A stretch of 64,000 nt of DNA from Paenibacillus sp. FSL H3-0469 (GTDB lineage Bacteria; Bacillota; Bacilli; Paenibacillales; Paenibacillaceae): positions 4,030,001 through 4,094,000 of the forward strand of contig NZ_CP150302.1 in assembly GCF_038051945.1 (NCBI RefSeq), read 5' to 3'. This document shows, piece by piece, positions 8,827 to 17,658 of the stretch. The position numbers were made by a program, and so were the translations under genes. The first letter of the stretch is position 1. Each line of letters starts with the position of its first letter. The notes beneath the pieces are model-generated. The model was not told the origin of the DNA and searched no databases. It saw only the letters and a list, made by a program, of their open reading frames with translations.

Positions 8827-10052
8827 GGCTGGACCTCTCTTCTGCACAGCAGCAGATAGGACAGAACCGACAGGAGACCCGCTCCCGCGATGACCAGCGC
8901 CATCGGCAGGGCCGAGCCGCTGCCGCCAAGTCCGACCAGCGGAGCCGCGCAGCTCCCCAGCAGCAAAGGAAGCAGACCCAGGAGCGCTGAGGCGCTGCCT
9001 GCCGTCTCCCCCTGATCCTGCATCGCCAGCGAGAAGCTGGTCGTACCCACCAGGCCTACACTGGAGACCACGGCGAACAGACAGGGCAGAATCAGCGCCA
9101 GCCCGCCCCCCGCGAGGAGGGTGACCAGCAGCAGGATGCCGCCTGCGGTGCAGAGAAGAAGGCCGCAGATCAGCAGCTTACGCTCACCCACTCTGGCCGA
9201 CATCCGCCCGGCAATCTGCCCGGTCAGAATAATACCCAAGCCGTTCACGGCGAAGATCAGGCTGTACATTTGCGGGGATACCCCGTAAATGGTCTGCAGC
9301 ACAAAGGATGATCCCGAGATATACGCGAACATGCCTGCCATAACAAAGCCCTGGGAGAGCGCGTAGCCCATGAAGCCGGCATTGCCAAGCAGAGTGCGGA
9401 AGGTACGCAGGGTTCCTGCCAGTCCGCTGCGTATACGCCGTTCCTTAGGCAGAGTCTCCGGCAGCCGCAGAAGAATGACCGCCGCGAAGAGCAGCCCGCA
9501 TACGAACAAGACGATAAATACACCCTTCCAGTCCGTCACTCTCAGCAGTTGTCCCCCGATGACCGGAGCTGCAATCGGACCCAGTCCGTTGACAATCATC
9601 AGCAGCGAGAAGAACTTGGTTAATTCCGAGCCGCTGTACATATCGCGGACCGCCGCGCGGGAGATCACCACCCCTACCGATCCGGCCAGGCCCTGGACGA
9701 AGCGCAGCACAATCAGCAGTCCGATGGACGGGCTGAACGCGCAGAGCAGCGAGGACACCGCATAGATAATCATCCCGAACAACAGCGGAATCCGGCGCCC
9801 GTGCACATCACTGAGCGGTCCGGCTACAAGCTGGCCCGAAGCCAGCCCCAGCAGGAAAAAGGTCAGAGTAAGCTGAACCATGGCGGGACTGGTATCGAAA
9901 TAGAGACCAAGAGCAGGCAAGGCAGGCAGATACATATCAATCGACAGCGGGCCAATGGTAGCGATGGCTCCCAGAATCACGGCAAGCTGCAGCCGCAGGC
10001 TTCTGGACGGCCCGCCCTCGGCCAGGCTTGTCATCGAATTTTGCTTCATCAT
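8823..10052 (-). CDS. Bcr/CflA-family multidrug MFS transporter
   Basis: A 409-residue, twelve-helix major facilitator of the Bcr/CflA drug:proton antiporter family. The N-terminal helix carries the hallmark IGPLSIDMYLPALPAL, and the loop after helix 2 has the MFS motif GPLSDVHGRRIPLL. The likely role is drug or metabolite efflux. The start is ATG 10052, with AAAGGATG upstream. It overlaps the EamA gene, and the pair is probably co-transcribed from the 10053-10270 region. Confidence 0.88.
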   Translation of the reverse strand: MMKQNSMTSLAEGGPSRSLRLQLAVILGAIATIGPLSIDMYLPALPALGLYFDTSPAMVQLTLTFFLLGLASGQLVAGPLSDVHGRRIPLLFGMIIYAVSSLLCAFSPSIGLLIVLRFVQGLAGSVGVVISRAAVRDMYSGSELTKFFSLLMIVNGLGPIAAPVIGGQLLRVTDWKGVFIVLFVCGLLFAAVILLRLPETLPKERRIRSGLAGTLRTFRTLLGNAGFMGYALSQGFVMAGMFAYISGSSFVLQTIYGVSPQMYSLIFAVNGLGIILTGQIAGRMSARVGERKLLICGLLLCTAGGILLLVTLLAGGGLALILPCLFAVVSSVGLVGTTSFSLAMQDQGETAGSASALLGLLPLLLGSCAAPLVGLGGSGSALPMALVIAGAGLLSVLSYLLLCRREVQP

Positions 10053-10270
10053 GAACAGGATACATCCTTTCTTGCACGTAACCTTTAGTAAAACGGCAGC
10101 GCCATTTATGTTCAGGTCCGTTTATATATTTCTCCATACTACCCGATTACCGCCGGATTGTTCAATGAATTAATGGTTCGGCGGGAAAGAGCAGGGGGAA
10201 CTGGTGCAGAGGGATCAAAGTGCAATAGTGCCGGGAGATAGAAGCGGTCTGATGGGGGCGACCTGCTCGC

Positions 10271-10507
10271 AAATCCTGCAGAATATGCAACAATGTCGCT
10301 CATGAGAGGCCCTCTGCGTGGAAATCCTGCTTGAAATGCAACATTCGCAGCCCTAACTAGCCCCGAAGCGCCGGAATTCCTGCAAAAGATGCAACAATGT
10401 GCCATAGCCAGTAACAAATTTAGAAAATTGCTGCAAAAAGTGCAACATTGCTGCTCGGTTGAAGTGTACTGTGCGCGTATCCTGCGCGAAATGCAACAGT
10501 CGCAACC
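10271..10507. repeat. Five-copy array of a CTGC(N)nATGCAACA motif, period about 51
   Basis: Copies of TCCTGC-(3-5)-AAATGCAACA begin (at CTGC) at 10276, 10327, 10380, 10431 and 10482, giving spacings of 51, 53, 51 and 51. Only about 22 bases per unit are conserved; the linkers differ. A more degenerate sixth copy may lie at about 10204-10228. The array is between the 3' end of the mhqD-like gene and the 5' end of the Bcr/CflA gene. No gene is supported in 10053-10571. Confidence 0.85.
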
Positions 10508-10571
10508 CCAGTTTGTGCCGAATTTGAGTTACGTGCCCCCGCACCCCCGCCCAATCTCCACAACAACAAAA

Positions 10572-10628
10572 AACCGCCTGCCGTAGCCGCCAATCCACTA
10601 TCTGTGATCGGCAGGCCCGCAGGCGGTT
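10572..10628 (-). terminator. Terminator of the mhq operon
   Basis: AACCGCCTGC at 10572-10581 and GCAGGCGGTT at 10619-10628 form a ten-base-pair stem. On the minus strand it is followed by a T-rich stretch (TTTTTTGTTGTTG). It lies 35 bases after the stop of the last gene of the operon. Confidence 0.85.
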
Positions 10629-10662
10629 ATTCTATTCCGGGTGGTGCTGTTGTTACTTACAC

Positions 10663-11271
10663 TTAATTGGTAAGAGCGGCCAGCCAATCTCTTGCCGCCT
10701 CCGCCTCGGCTGCGCTCAGGCGGTGTCCCTGATTGCCCCAATGGGAGGTAACATCGGCTCCCGCTCCGCTGAGCAGAGCTTCCAGCTCCTTGGTCTCCGG
10801 AGTGGGGATAATCGGATCGTTGGTCCCTGCCCCGATAAAGACCGGAACCCCCTGCAGCGAAGGAATCGTCAGACCGCGCAGCGGAACCATCGGGTGCAGC
10901 AGCACTGCCGCCCGGAAGAGGGCTCCATAATGGAAGAGCAGGCTGCCCGCGATGTTCGCACCGTTGGAATAGCCGACAGCGACCAGATTACCGGCATCGA
11001 AGCCATATTTTGCAGCCGCTTCCTCCAGGAACTGCTTCACCTCATGGGTGCGGAAGATCAGATCCTCCTCATCGAAAATCCCCTCCGCCAGCCGCCGGAA
11101 GAATCGCGGCATGCCATTCTCCAGCACGTTGCCGCGGATACCGAGCACAGATGCTCCGGGTGCCAGCAGCTCGGCCAGCGGCAGTAGATCACGCTCGTTG
11201 CCGCCTGTGCCGTGGAATAAAACCAGCGTTGGCTGTGTTACGTCCGTACCTTGCTTGAATACATGGATCAT
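10663..11271 (-). CDS. mhqD: Alpha/beta-hydrolase, MhqD-like carboxylesterase
   Basis: A 202-residue serine hydrolase. The oxyanion segment LFHGTGG lies near residue 20, the nucleophile elbow GYSNGAN near residue 104, an acidic residue follows in GTNDPIIP, and the catalytic histidine is in NQGHRL. This matches the phospholipase/carboxylesterase group that includes B. subtilis MhqD, a hydrolase induced by hydroquinones and controlled by MhqR. Its start overlaps the stop of the dioxygenase gene by four bases (ATGA), so they are coupled. The exact substrate is unknown. Confidence 0.8.
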   Translation of the reverse strand: MIHVFKQGTDVTQPTLVLFHGTGGNERDLLPLAELLAPGASVLGIRGNVLENGMPRFFRRLAEGIFDEEDLIFRTHEVKQFLEEAAAKYGFDAGNLVAVGYSNGANIAGSLLFHYGALFRAAVLLHPMVPLRGLTIPSLQGVPVFIGAGTNDPIIPTPETKELEALLSGAGADVTSHWGNQGHRLSAAEAEAARDWLAALTN

Positions 11272-12218
11272 ACCTGCTTCACCTCGATTTCACGGATTTC
11301 AAACGGACTTAAATTGTCTTCTATCGCCGCACGCTGCGGCTCAAACCACGCCGGAAGCATCAGCTTCTGCCCCAGCGCCTCAGGTGCTTCATCACGGGCA
11401 AAGCCTGGAGGATCGGTTGCAATCTCGAACAGAATCCCGCCTTCTTCCCGGAAGTAGATGGCATTGAAGTACTGGCGGTCCTGCACCGGAGTCGGCTGGT
11501 AGCCGTGACTCTGAACCCGGCGGCCCCACTCCAGCTGCTCGTTGTCATCTACGGCCCGCCACGCAATATGGTGAACCGTACCTGTACCGCCGCCGCCCTG
11601 CGGAACCGGTGTGGCCTTCAGATCAATAATATTGCCGATGTCTCCAGTCGCTCTATACCGGATATAACCGTCCCCTTCAGCAATACGTTCCATCCCAAGT
11701 GTGCGGGAGAGTGTATCAGCTGTGCGTTCCGGGGCTGTGCTGTAGAGGACAGCACCTCCGAAGCCTTTTACCGCATGCTCTACCGGAACGCCGCCGAACG
11801 ACCAGGTGCTCAGCGCACCCTCTTCACGCTCCACCAGCTCAATCCGCAGTCCGTCATAATCCGCGAAGGAGAGATACGACTCGCCAATCCGGGTAACCTT
11901 AGTCACAGGGATCTGGTAAGCGGCCAGCCGCTGCTCCCAGAATCCGAAAGAGCCGGCCGGTACAGCATAAGTGGTCACACCGACCTGGCCGCCGCCGATT
12001 CTGCCTTTACGTCCATGAGCCCATGGGAAGAAGGTGATGATCGTACCTGGTGCACCCTGCTCATTGCCGAAGTAAAGGTGATAGACCTCGGGGGCGTCGA
12101 AATTGATGGTTTTTTTGACGAGCCGCAGGCCCAGAATTCCGGCATAGAAATCAGCATTACGCTGTGCGTCTCCTACAAAAGCGGTAACATGGTGAATCCC
12201 TGCAGTATGCATAGTCAT
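11268..12218 (-). CDS. mhqO: Ring-cleaving dioxygenase, MhqO family
   Basis: A 316-residue glyoxalase/extradiol dioxygenase fold protein with two vicinal-oxygen-chelate modules. The N-terminal module starts TAGIHHVTAFVGD, giving a metal-binding His in GIHHV. The second module has GTVHHIAWR, and a C-terminal Glu lies in GGILFEIATDPPGF. B. subtilis MhqA/MhqE/MhqO are relatives that act on hydroquinone-type compounds. AGGAGG precedes ATG 12218. It lies between the DoxX gene and the hydrolase gene, the order expected of an MhqR-controlled detoxification operon. Confidence 0.88.
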   Translation of the reverse strand: MTMHTAGIHHVTAFVGDAQRNADFYAGILGLRLVKKTINFDAPEVYHLYFGNEQGAPGTIITFFPWAHGRKGRIGGGQVGVTTYAVPAGSFGFWEQRLAAYQIPVTKVTRIGESYLSFADYDGLRIELVEREEGALSTWSFGGVPVEHAVKGFGGAVLYSTAPERTADTLSRTLGMERIAEGDGYIRYRATGDIGNIIDLKATPVPQGGGGTGTVHHIAWRAVDDNEQLEWGRRVQSHGYQPTPVQDRQYFNAIYFREEGGILFEIATDPPGFARDEAPEALGQKLMLPAWFEPQRAAIEDNLSPFEIREIEVKQV

Positions 12219-12265
12219 GAGTGAACCCTCCTGATAGTTATGATGATGATGCGCTTATTTTAATT

Positions 12266-12667
12266 TTAGTTGAAGAATATTGCGTCCAGCGAAATCGAAC
12301 CCGCACCTGTCAGCGCTACACCTACAGCGACTACCAGCACCGTCAATGGAAACTCAATCCCGTTCGCCGTGGACCAGAATCCGTTAGGAGCATGCACCTT
12401 CACAATGGCACCGAGCATCGTTGCCGCAATCAGTACCGCAGCCACCGGAGTCAGCAGACCCAGAGTGAACAGCAAGCCTCCGACCAGCTCCATCAGACCT
12501 GCCAGCACCGCCATACGCACGCCGGGCTTAATCCCCATCGACTCCATCCAGCCGCCTGTTCCCTTAGGCCCATATCCGCCGAACCAGCCGAACAGCTTCT
12601 GTGCACCATGCCCGATGAACGCTACACCAATTACCAATCTCATCAACAATAAACCTACACTAACCAT
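12266..12667 (-). CDS. mhqP: DoxX-family membrane protein, MhqP-like
   Basis: Small membrane protein of about 133 residues with four predicted helices and the DoxX signature GHGAQKLFGWFGGYG. In B. subtilis the DoxX-like MhqP is encoded with MhqO and induced by quinones. ATG 12667 with GGAGAG eight bases upstream is preferred over the in-frame GTG at 12676. The TATCTTAA/TTAAGATA operator at 12699-12716 lies about 30 bases upstream, so this is the first gene of the operon. Confidence 0.82.
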   Translation of the reverse strand: MVSVGLLLMRLVIGVAFIGHGAQKLFGWFGGYGPKGTGGWMESMGIKPGVRMAVLAGLMELVGGLLFTLGLLTPVAAVLIAATMLGAIVKVHAPNGFWSTANGIEFPLTVLVVAVGVALTGAGSISLDAIFFN

Positions 12668-12698
12668 TTTAAACACTCTCCATTCCCTTGGTTTTAAT

Positions 12699-12716
12699 TA
12701 TCTTAACATTAAGATA
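12699..12716. promoter_or_regulatory. Palindromic MarR operator upstream of mhqP
   Basis: TATCTTAACATTAAGATA is a nearly perfect 18-base palindrome immediately before the DoxX gene. A closely matching element (TATCTT-(6)-AAGATA) lies before the adjacent MarR gene, so this pair is the probable binding site of that repressor. Confidence 0.75.
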
Positions 12717-12813
12717 TTGGCTAAAAAAATTTATTGAGCTATTATTCTCTCATTAGTTCAACGTACTAATAAGCAGACAACCTTACCGCCGCTGGGCTGC
12801 GACGCACTCACTT

Positions 12814-13287
12814 CTATACGCCCTTGCCCAGCTTCTTCAACAGCAGTGTCGCCTGAGCCTTCTCTTCACTGTCCAGTCCGCCCATAAGGTTATGAATAGA
12901 ATGAATATGCTGCGGAAAAATATGATCGAACAGCTCACGCCCCGTCTCTGTAATCTCGGCATACGTAACCCGGCGGTCATCCTCGCAAGGAACGCGCTTC
13001 AGCAGTCCACGCTTCTCCAGCTTATCGATATTGTAGGTGATGCTGCCGCTGGTGACCAGAATCTTCTCGCCGATCTGCTGAAGCGGAATCCGGTTTCTAT
13101 GATACAGCACCTCCAGCACCATGAACTCCGCCGATGCCAGCCCGTGACTCTTCATATCCTTCACCGCCTGATCCATCAGGCTCTTATACGCCTTCGACAG
13201 AACGACGAACAATTTCAGCGATGCTGCCTGCTCTTGCTCCTGCGCAGTATCTGCTTCCGTTCCTGCTGTCTTATTCTTGCTGCTCAT
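12814..13287 (-). CDS. mhqR: MarR-family repressor, MhqR-like
   Basis: A 157-residue winged-helix regulator. The core has the MarR layout: helix with ASAEFMVLEVLYHRN, recognition region LVTSGSITYNIDKLEKRGLL, and wing with RVPCEDDRRVTYAEIT. Neighbouring quinone-detoxification genes point to MhqR, which represses mhq genes until electrophiles are present. ATG 13287 sits eight bases after AGGAGG and is favoured over the GTG at 13296. The operator copy at 13330-13347 implies autorepression. An N-terminal charged tail of about 20 residues is variable. Confidence 0.83.
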   Translation of the reverse strand: MSSKNKTAGTEADTAQEQEQAASLKLFVVLSKAYKSLMDQAVKDMKSHGLASAEFMVLEVLYHRNRIPLQQIGEKILVTSGSITYNIDKLEKRGLLKRVPCEDDRRVTYAEITETGRELFDHIFPQHIHSIHNLMGGLDSEEKAQATLLLKKLGKGV

Positions 13288-13329
13288 TCGCTGCACCTCC
13301 TGCCCGGCTGTGTTTGTCTTTAAGTTAAT

Positions 13330-13347
13330 TATCTTTAAGTTAAGATA
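13330..13347. promoter_or_regulatory. MarR operator upstream of mhqR
   Basis: TATCTTTAAGTTAAGATA shares both TATCTT and AAGATA half-sites, at the same spacing, with the element at 12699-12716. A partial extra copy (CTTTAAGTTAA) lies just to the left at 13318-13328, suggesting tandem operator sites 40-60 bases before the start codon. Confidence 0.72.
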
Positions 13348-13386
13348 ACTATACGTTATGGGGAGCGGTCTGTCAAGTGGTTCTAT

Positions 13387-14106
13387 TCACTGAATTTGCT
13401 TCTGGAGAAACAAATTGAACTTCTTTCTAAATGATGTAGAGTTACTCTGCGACAACGGAAGGACATCTCCATTCGAAATATAGATATTATAGCCCTTCAC
13501 ATAACTGACATGGTTCAAATTGATAACAAAGCTCTTATGTGGAACTACAAAGTCATAGAGGCTCATCTTTCTTGAAATATTAGATATCTTTTCTTTATGG
13601 ATTATGTACTGCTTACCTTTTATGGTCTGTAAATATATATCGCGGTTCATGTACTCAAAGTATAGTATTTCCTGGCTTTGAAGAGATCGCACACCTTCTT
13701 TGCACAAAAATTTAACCTGCTGCACCTCTTTCTTGTGCGGAGGAGTGTACCTAACGGTATCTATGAGCAAAGAGAAAAGGGTATCGCGATTCACCGGTTT
13801 TACCAGATAACCAAAAGCATGAACGGAGAACGCAGAATCTTTATTTATTGAGTGGCTAGATATAAATACGATTTTCACTTCTGTATCCAGCTCACGGATT
13901 TCCCGCGCCAACTCGTAACCGTTAACGCCGGACATATCCAAATCCAGAATTAACAGATCAAAAACTTCCCTGTCCTGTAATATAGTCGTTCCAAAAACGT
14001 ACTCCTTTATGCTGTATTCTATTTGATTGTTCAAAGCTTCTTGAATGTAACCGCTAATTTGATTAAGGACATGGAGTTCGTCCTCACATACTCCTATCTT
14101 CAGCAT
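13387..14106 (-). CDS. LytTR-type response regulator
   Basis: Response regulator of the AgrA/LytR class: a receiver domain (about residues 1-120, phosphorylatable Asp in LLILDLDMSG, conserved Lys in YLVKPVN), then a LytTR DNA-binding domain (EILYFEYMNRD through FVVPHKSFVINLNHV). Such regulators often control peptide and quorum loci. The frame can start at 14121, but ATG 14106 with GGAG nine bases upstream gives the usual MLKIGVCEDE start. It is the last gene of the ABC-kinase operon, 33 bases after the kinase. This region is distinctly AT-rich. Confidence 0.87.
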   Translation of the reverse strand: MLKIGVCEDELHVLNQISGYIQEALNNQIEYSIKEYVFGTTILQDREVFDLLILDLDMSGVNGYELAREIRELDTEVKIVFISSHSINKDSAFSVHAFGYLVKPVNRDTLFSLLIDTVRYTPPHKKEVQQVKFLCKEGVRSLQSQEILYFEYMNRDIYLQTIKGKQYIIHKEKISNISRKMSLYDFVVPHKSFVINLNHVSYVKGYNIYISNGDVLPLSQSNSTSFRKKFNLFLQKQIQ

Positions 14107-14139
14107 CCTGGTCATCTCCATACATGTTTTCCGTGCTAT

Positions 14140-15024
14140 TCACAACACAATTGTGATCTGCAGGTGATCTTCCAGCAATTCAGCACTGATCGTTCCGTTT
14201 AATTTATCAATTAGAATTTTGACAATTGCCAATCCCAGTCCGGTGCTCCCTGCATTTCGGGATATATCCGATGTATAGAAGCGGTCGAACAGTCTTTCCA
14301 CATTCACTTCATTCGGGCTTGAGATCCTATTGGTTATTATTAATTCTGTTACGCTGCCCTTCATCAGGGTAATCTTGATATCACCTGTGGCATACTTAGC
14401 TGCGTTATCCAGCAGGTTCTGCAAAATACGCCGCAGCATATCCTCATCTGCCCAGACAAATACGGTATCTTCCGGGAGGATAATTTCAGGATGCAGGCTC
14501 CGTACCTCGAACATAGCAGCATTCTCCACCACGCTATCCATAATGGCATTCGAGTAATTTACATTCTTGAATTCCGGCTCAATCTCTTCAGAATCAAGTA
14601 CAGCCAGTTCATAAAATAATTTGATTAAAGTCTGCAGATGAGCAGCTTTGCGGAAGACTATTCCTATTTGTTCACGTTGCTCTGGATTCACTGCCCCTTT
14701 GCTCAGCAATTGAAGATAGCCAATCATTGATGTTAAGGGTGTGCGCAGATCATGGGAGATGTTGGCTATGGATTCTTTCAAATGATTGCCGCTGCGTATC
14801 ATCTGAATGCGGAGCTCACGCTGCTTCGTCAGATTCTTATTGATCTCTGCAGTAAGTGAGTTCAAATCCTTATCGATCAAAGATATACTCAGTTTCTTTT
14901 CAACCGTTCCCAAAGACAATTCAACCATCTGTTTTGTAATATTGCGAATTTGCCTTTTTAGTGAAAAGAGGCGGAACATAATTACTCCAAAGATTACCGA
15001 GAGCAGAACAGCGATATATATCAT
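14140..15024 (-). CDS. Sensor histidine kinase with a single membrane segment
   Basis: A 294-residue kinase. One transmembrane helix occupies residues about 2-20, with almost no extracellular loop. A coiled segment follows, then the HisKA H-box SIANISHDLRTPLTSM with phospho-His at about 91, and a HATPase domain (N-box LLDNAAKYA, G-box STGLGLAIVK). Without an external sensor domain it probably senses within the membrane or through the adjacent ABC transporter, as in bacitracin/lantibiotic-responsive kinases (known for those families; inferred here). HisKA kinases normally partner OmpR-type regulators, so its partner may be the regulator at 17659 and not, or not only, the LytTR gene beside it. 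Confidence 0.88.
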   Translation of the reverse strand: MIYIAVLLSVIFGVIMFRLFSLKRQIRNITKQMVELSLGTVEKKLSISLIDKDLNSLTAEINKNLTKQRELRIQMIRSGNHLKESIANISHDLRTPLTSMIGYLQLLSKGAVNPEQREQIGIVFRKAAHLQTLIKLFYELAVLDSEEIEPEFKNVNYSNAIMDSVVENAAMFEVRSLHPEIILPEDTVFVWADEDMLRRILQNLLDNAAKYATGDIKITLMKGSVTELIITNRISSPNEVNVERLFDRFYTSDISRNAGSTGLGLAIVKILIDKLNGTISAELLEDHLQITIVL

Positions 15025-15048
15025 TAATTGTAGCGCCTCTTTCCATCC

Positions 15049-15795
15049 TTATTTAAGTTCAGACGTATTGAACCGCAGAAATGAGAGCGCTATGAACAGC
15101 AGCAGAAATAATCCTCCTGAAAGTATGATCTCCGACACCTGAACCGTAGAGAGAGAGAAGGCTAAGGAGACTCTGATCTGATTCATAGGCAGCAACCGCA
15201 GCCACGGCACAACTTCATACCAGCCCAGCGGCCCTGCATAGGCAATGCACATTGCACTGATAAAAAGAACAACCATTGATACAGATACTGTTTTGGCAGA
15301 GTCCTTGAATAAAAAAGCAAGAAAGATACAGACTGAGAACACTGCACTATTCAGTAGCACCGACAACAGAATTACTCTTAGGATATACAAAATATCATGA
15401 TTCCAGGAGTTCCCCCAGCCCAATTGAAAGGACATTCTTATGCTCCCCACTACCGGCCCCAGCAGCATCAAAAGATTGAATACAGCCAAGTAGATAAGAC
15501 ATTTACTGAAGAATATTGCCATTCGCGAATGACCCGCTACGACCTCCAGATGAATCGTGCGGTTCGAAAAGTCCTGGCCCATCAGCAAAGCCACAATTGC
15601 AGAGAATAACACCAGCCAGACCGTTGAATCGTAAACCATTGCATAAAATATGCCTATAGCATCTTTATGTGTTGTCAGATCAGCAATATAGCTCTTGCTG
15701 GCAAGAAGCCCGTAAAGGATACTAAGCAGTGCACTGCCGATAAAAAACCGGTTGTATTTCATGCGGAACCATTCCATTTGCATTAGATTATTCAT
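15049..15795 (-). CDS. ABC-2 type permease, lantibiotic-immunity-like (second copy)
   Basis: A 248-residue membrane protein with six hydrophobic helices, N-terminal MEWFRMKYNRFF, and the ABC-2 motif GQDFSNRTIHLEVVAGHSR in the first cytoplasmic loop. It resembles the neighbouring permease in length and motif, so the two probably form a heteromeric channel, as in LanEFG or BcrAB-type exporters. GGGGAGG precedes the ATG. It lies 13 bases after the first permease and 24 before the kinase, inside one operon. Confidence 0.82.
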   Translation of the reverse strand: MNNLMQMEWFRMKYNRFFIGSALLSILYGLLASKSYIADLTTHKDAIGIFYAMVYDSTVWLVLFSAIVALLMGQDFSNRTIHLEVVAGHSRMAIFFSKCLIYLAVFNLLMLLGPVVGSIRMSFQLGWGNSWNHDILYILRVILLSVLLNSAVFSVCIFLAFLFKDSAKTVSVSMVVLFISAMCIAYAGPLGWYEVVPWLRLLPMNQIRVSLAFSLSTVQVSEIILSGGLFLLLFIALSFLRFNTSELK

Positions 15796-15808
15796 GGCAT
15801 CCTCCCCT

Positions 15809-16516
15809 TTAATATAATTCTGACCGATTGAAGATTCTAACTGCCGCCAAGCAGAAACACATCAAAAAAATGATTCCGACCAGCAACGCCGTACCTATGG
15901 ATGAAGAGTCCTCAATTAATAATCTCAGCTGCCCCAATGGAATAAAGTGCGCAATCGCCTTAGCGTTCGGACCATTAAGCAGAAAGATGTTCAGAAAATA
16001 AACCAATGCTGGAATCGATAGGGTTTTACCAATGTCTTTACAGATGAAGGCCGTCAGCAGCGAAATTCCGCACATCGCTGCGTTCAATACTGCTGTGGTA
16101 AAGAATAAGGCAATTACTTTGCTAAAATCAGACCCGAAAGGATGACTACCCCATCCGTGACTTCCGGTGTTATACGCAATACAAAGAATGGGCTGCAATA
16201 ACAAAATGATGTTGGACCCCACGATAAACAGGATGGCCTTGCTAAAGAAAACATGATTACGTGAATGTCCTGCGCAAATCATGTGGTACAGAGTATGGTC
16301 AGCGAAGTCCTTGCCAAGGTAGAGTGCTCCAAATACACAAGTGAGCAGCATTAGTATAGGTGCGTTATACAATGATGCCGATACACTATCATTTCCTGTA
16401 AGCTGCCCCTGATCCAGCATAAGGAAGCTGCCAAGCATTACAGACAGAGCAGACAGGATAAAAAAACTCTTATCATGCACCAGCTTATACAGCTCCGCCT
16501 TAATGAGACAATACAT
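15809..16516 (-). CDS. ABC-2 type permease, lantibiotic-immunity-like (first copy)
   Basis: About 235 residues with six hydrophobic helices and the loop motif GKDFADHTLYHMICAGHSR, closely parallel to the GQDF...GHSR motif of the next permease. The start is ATG 16516, directly behind GGAGGAG; the longer frame to 16531 is unlikely. It overlaps the ATPase gene by 17 bases. Probable role: export of, or self-protection against, the peptide made by this locus. Confidence 0.82.
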   Translation of the reverse strand: MYCLIKAELYKLVHDKSFFILSALSVMLGSFLMLDQGQLTGNDSVSASLYNAPILMLLTCVFGALYLGKDFADHTLYHMICAGHSRNHVFFSKAILFIVGSNIILLLQPILCIAYNTGSHGWGSHPFGSDFSKVIALFFTTAVLNAAMCGISLLTAFICKDIGKTLSIPALVYFLNIFLLNGPNAKAIAHFIPLGQLRLLIEDSSSIGTALLVGIIFLMCFCLAAVRIFNRSELY

Positions 16517-17438
16517 GCTTCTCTCCTCCAATACGCTCCAGGAAGTACCCTTCCAGCGTATCCCCGGCGATTGCCATTCCTGTAATCAGCACTCCCTCTT
16601 TCATTAAAGTAGCCGAAATCCCCTCCATGTCATCTAAGTGATCATATAGCTTAATGGTTCCATCAGGCATAACCTGATAATCTTTGATATTCATCCTGCT
16701 CTCTAAAGCATGCAGGGCATTCTCTACATGATTAGTCTGAAGGGCAATATGGCGTTTGCATTTCTCATTTAGCTGACTCTGCGTTAATTCCTCAATCAGA
16801 GCGCCTTGATTAATGAGGATGTACTGCGACACTGTCTGATACAGTTCGTTGAGAATATGGCTGGATATCAATATCGTTGTCCCGCGTTCCTCATTTAGGC
16901 GTTTCAGCAAGATCCGCATTTCAGCTATGCCCATCGGGTCAAGCCCATTAATAGGTTCATCCAGAATAAGCAACTCGGGATCATGCAGCAAAGCAATCGC
17001 AATACCCAGCCGCTGGCGCATTCCGAGCGAAAAATTACGTACTGCCTTCCTTCCAGTAAGATGATCCTCCAGACCCACCAGCTCCAGTGTCTCTCTGATG
17101 ACCTGCGGATCGGGTATCCCCCGCTGAAGCCGTTGAACCTCCAGGTTCTGCACCGCAGTCATGTTAGGATACAAGGCAGGCGTTTCAACCATACAGCCGA
17201 TCCGTTTGCGCTGTTCCTGCAAGGCCTGCTTCCCTGTCTTACCGAACAGGTGCAGCTCACCGCTCGTAGGAAAGGACAACCCTACAATAAGACGGATCAG
17301 CGTTGTTTTTCCCGCGCCATTCTGCCCGATGAAGCCGTAAATCTTTCCCCTTTCAATGGTTAGATTAATATTATCCAAGGCCAAAGTATGATTATATTTC
17401 TTGGTGAGATTTTTGGTCATAAGGATGATGTCACTCAT
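16500..17438 (-). CDS. ABC transporter ATPase, BcrA/LanF-like
   Basis: About 312 residues. Walker A GQNGAGKTT, Q-loop around CMVETPALYPNMTA, signature NFSLGMRQRLG and Walker B ELLILDEPINGLDP are all present. The NFSLGMRQR signature, the VETP segment and the C-terminal extension are typical of bacitracin/lantibiotic resistance ATPases. ATG 17438 follows AAGGAG by ten bases, while the in-frame GTG at 17447 overlaps that site. It is the first gene of the operon ATPase-permease-permease-kinase-LytTR. Confidence 0.87.
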   Translation of the reverse strand: MSDIILMTKNLTKKYNHTLALDNINLTIERGKIYGFIGQNGAGKTTLIRLIVGLSFPTSGELHLFGKTGKQALQEQRKRIGCMVETPALYPNMTAVQNLEVQRLQRGIPDPQVIRETLELVGLEDHLTGRKAVRNFSLGMRQRLGIAIALLHDPELLILDEPINGLDPMGIAEMRILLKRLNEERGTTILISSHILNELYQTVSQYILINQGALIEELTQSQLNEKCKRHIALQTNHVENALHALESRMNIKDYQVMPDGTIKLYDHLDDMEGISATLMKEGVLITGMAIAGDTLEGYFLERIGGEKHVLSH

Positions 17439-17507
17439 GTCTGCCACGCTCCTTATCTACAGTTACGCTGAATTACATAACCTTACTGACTACATTAAGC
17501 GGTAACC

Positions 17508-17548
17508 TTAAAGAAATTCTTAATTCTGCCTGGGCCACTTTTAAAGAA
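17508..17548. promoter_or_regulatory. Direct repeat of TTAAAGAA, 33 bp apart
   Basis: TTAAAGAA occurs at 17508-17515 and again at 17541-17548, three helical turns apart, in the spacer between the OmpR-type regulator and the ABC operon it may control. OmpR-family regulators commonly bind direct repeats on one DNA face. The assignment is inference; nothing else is visible in 17439-17658. Confidence 0.35.
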
Positions 17549-17658
17549 TTTATAAAGTTTATGTTCCTGCAGGGCTTTGCACACAACAGGAAGAGCCGCT
17601 TGCGCCATAAGCAAACGGTATCCTCAAAACGAGCTTATATACTTTATCCGATCTTGGG

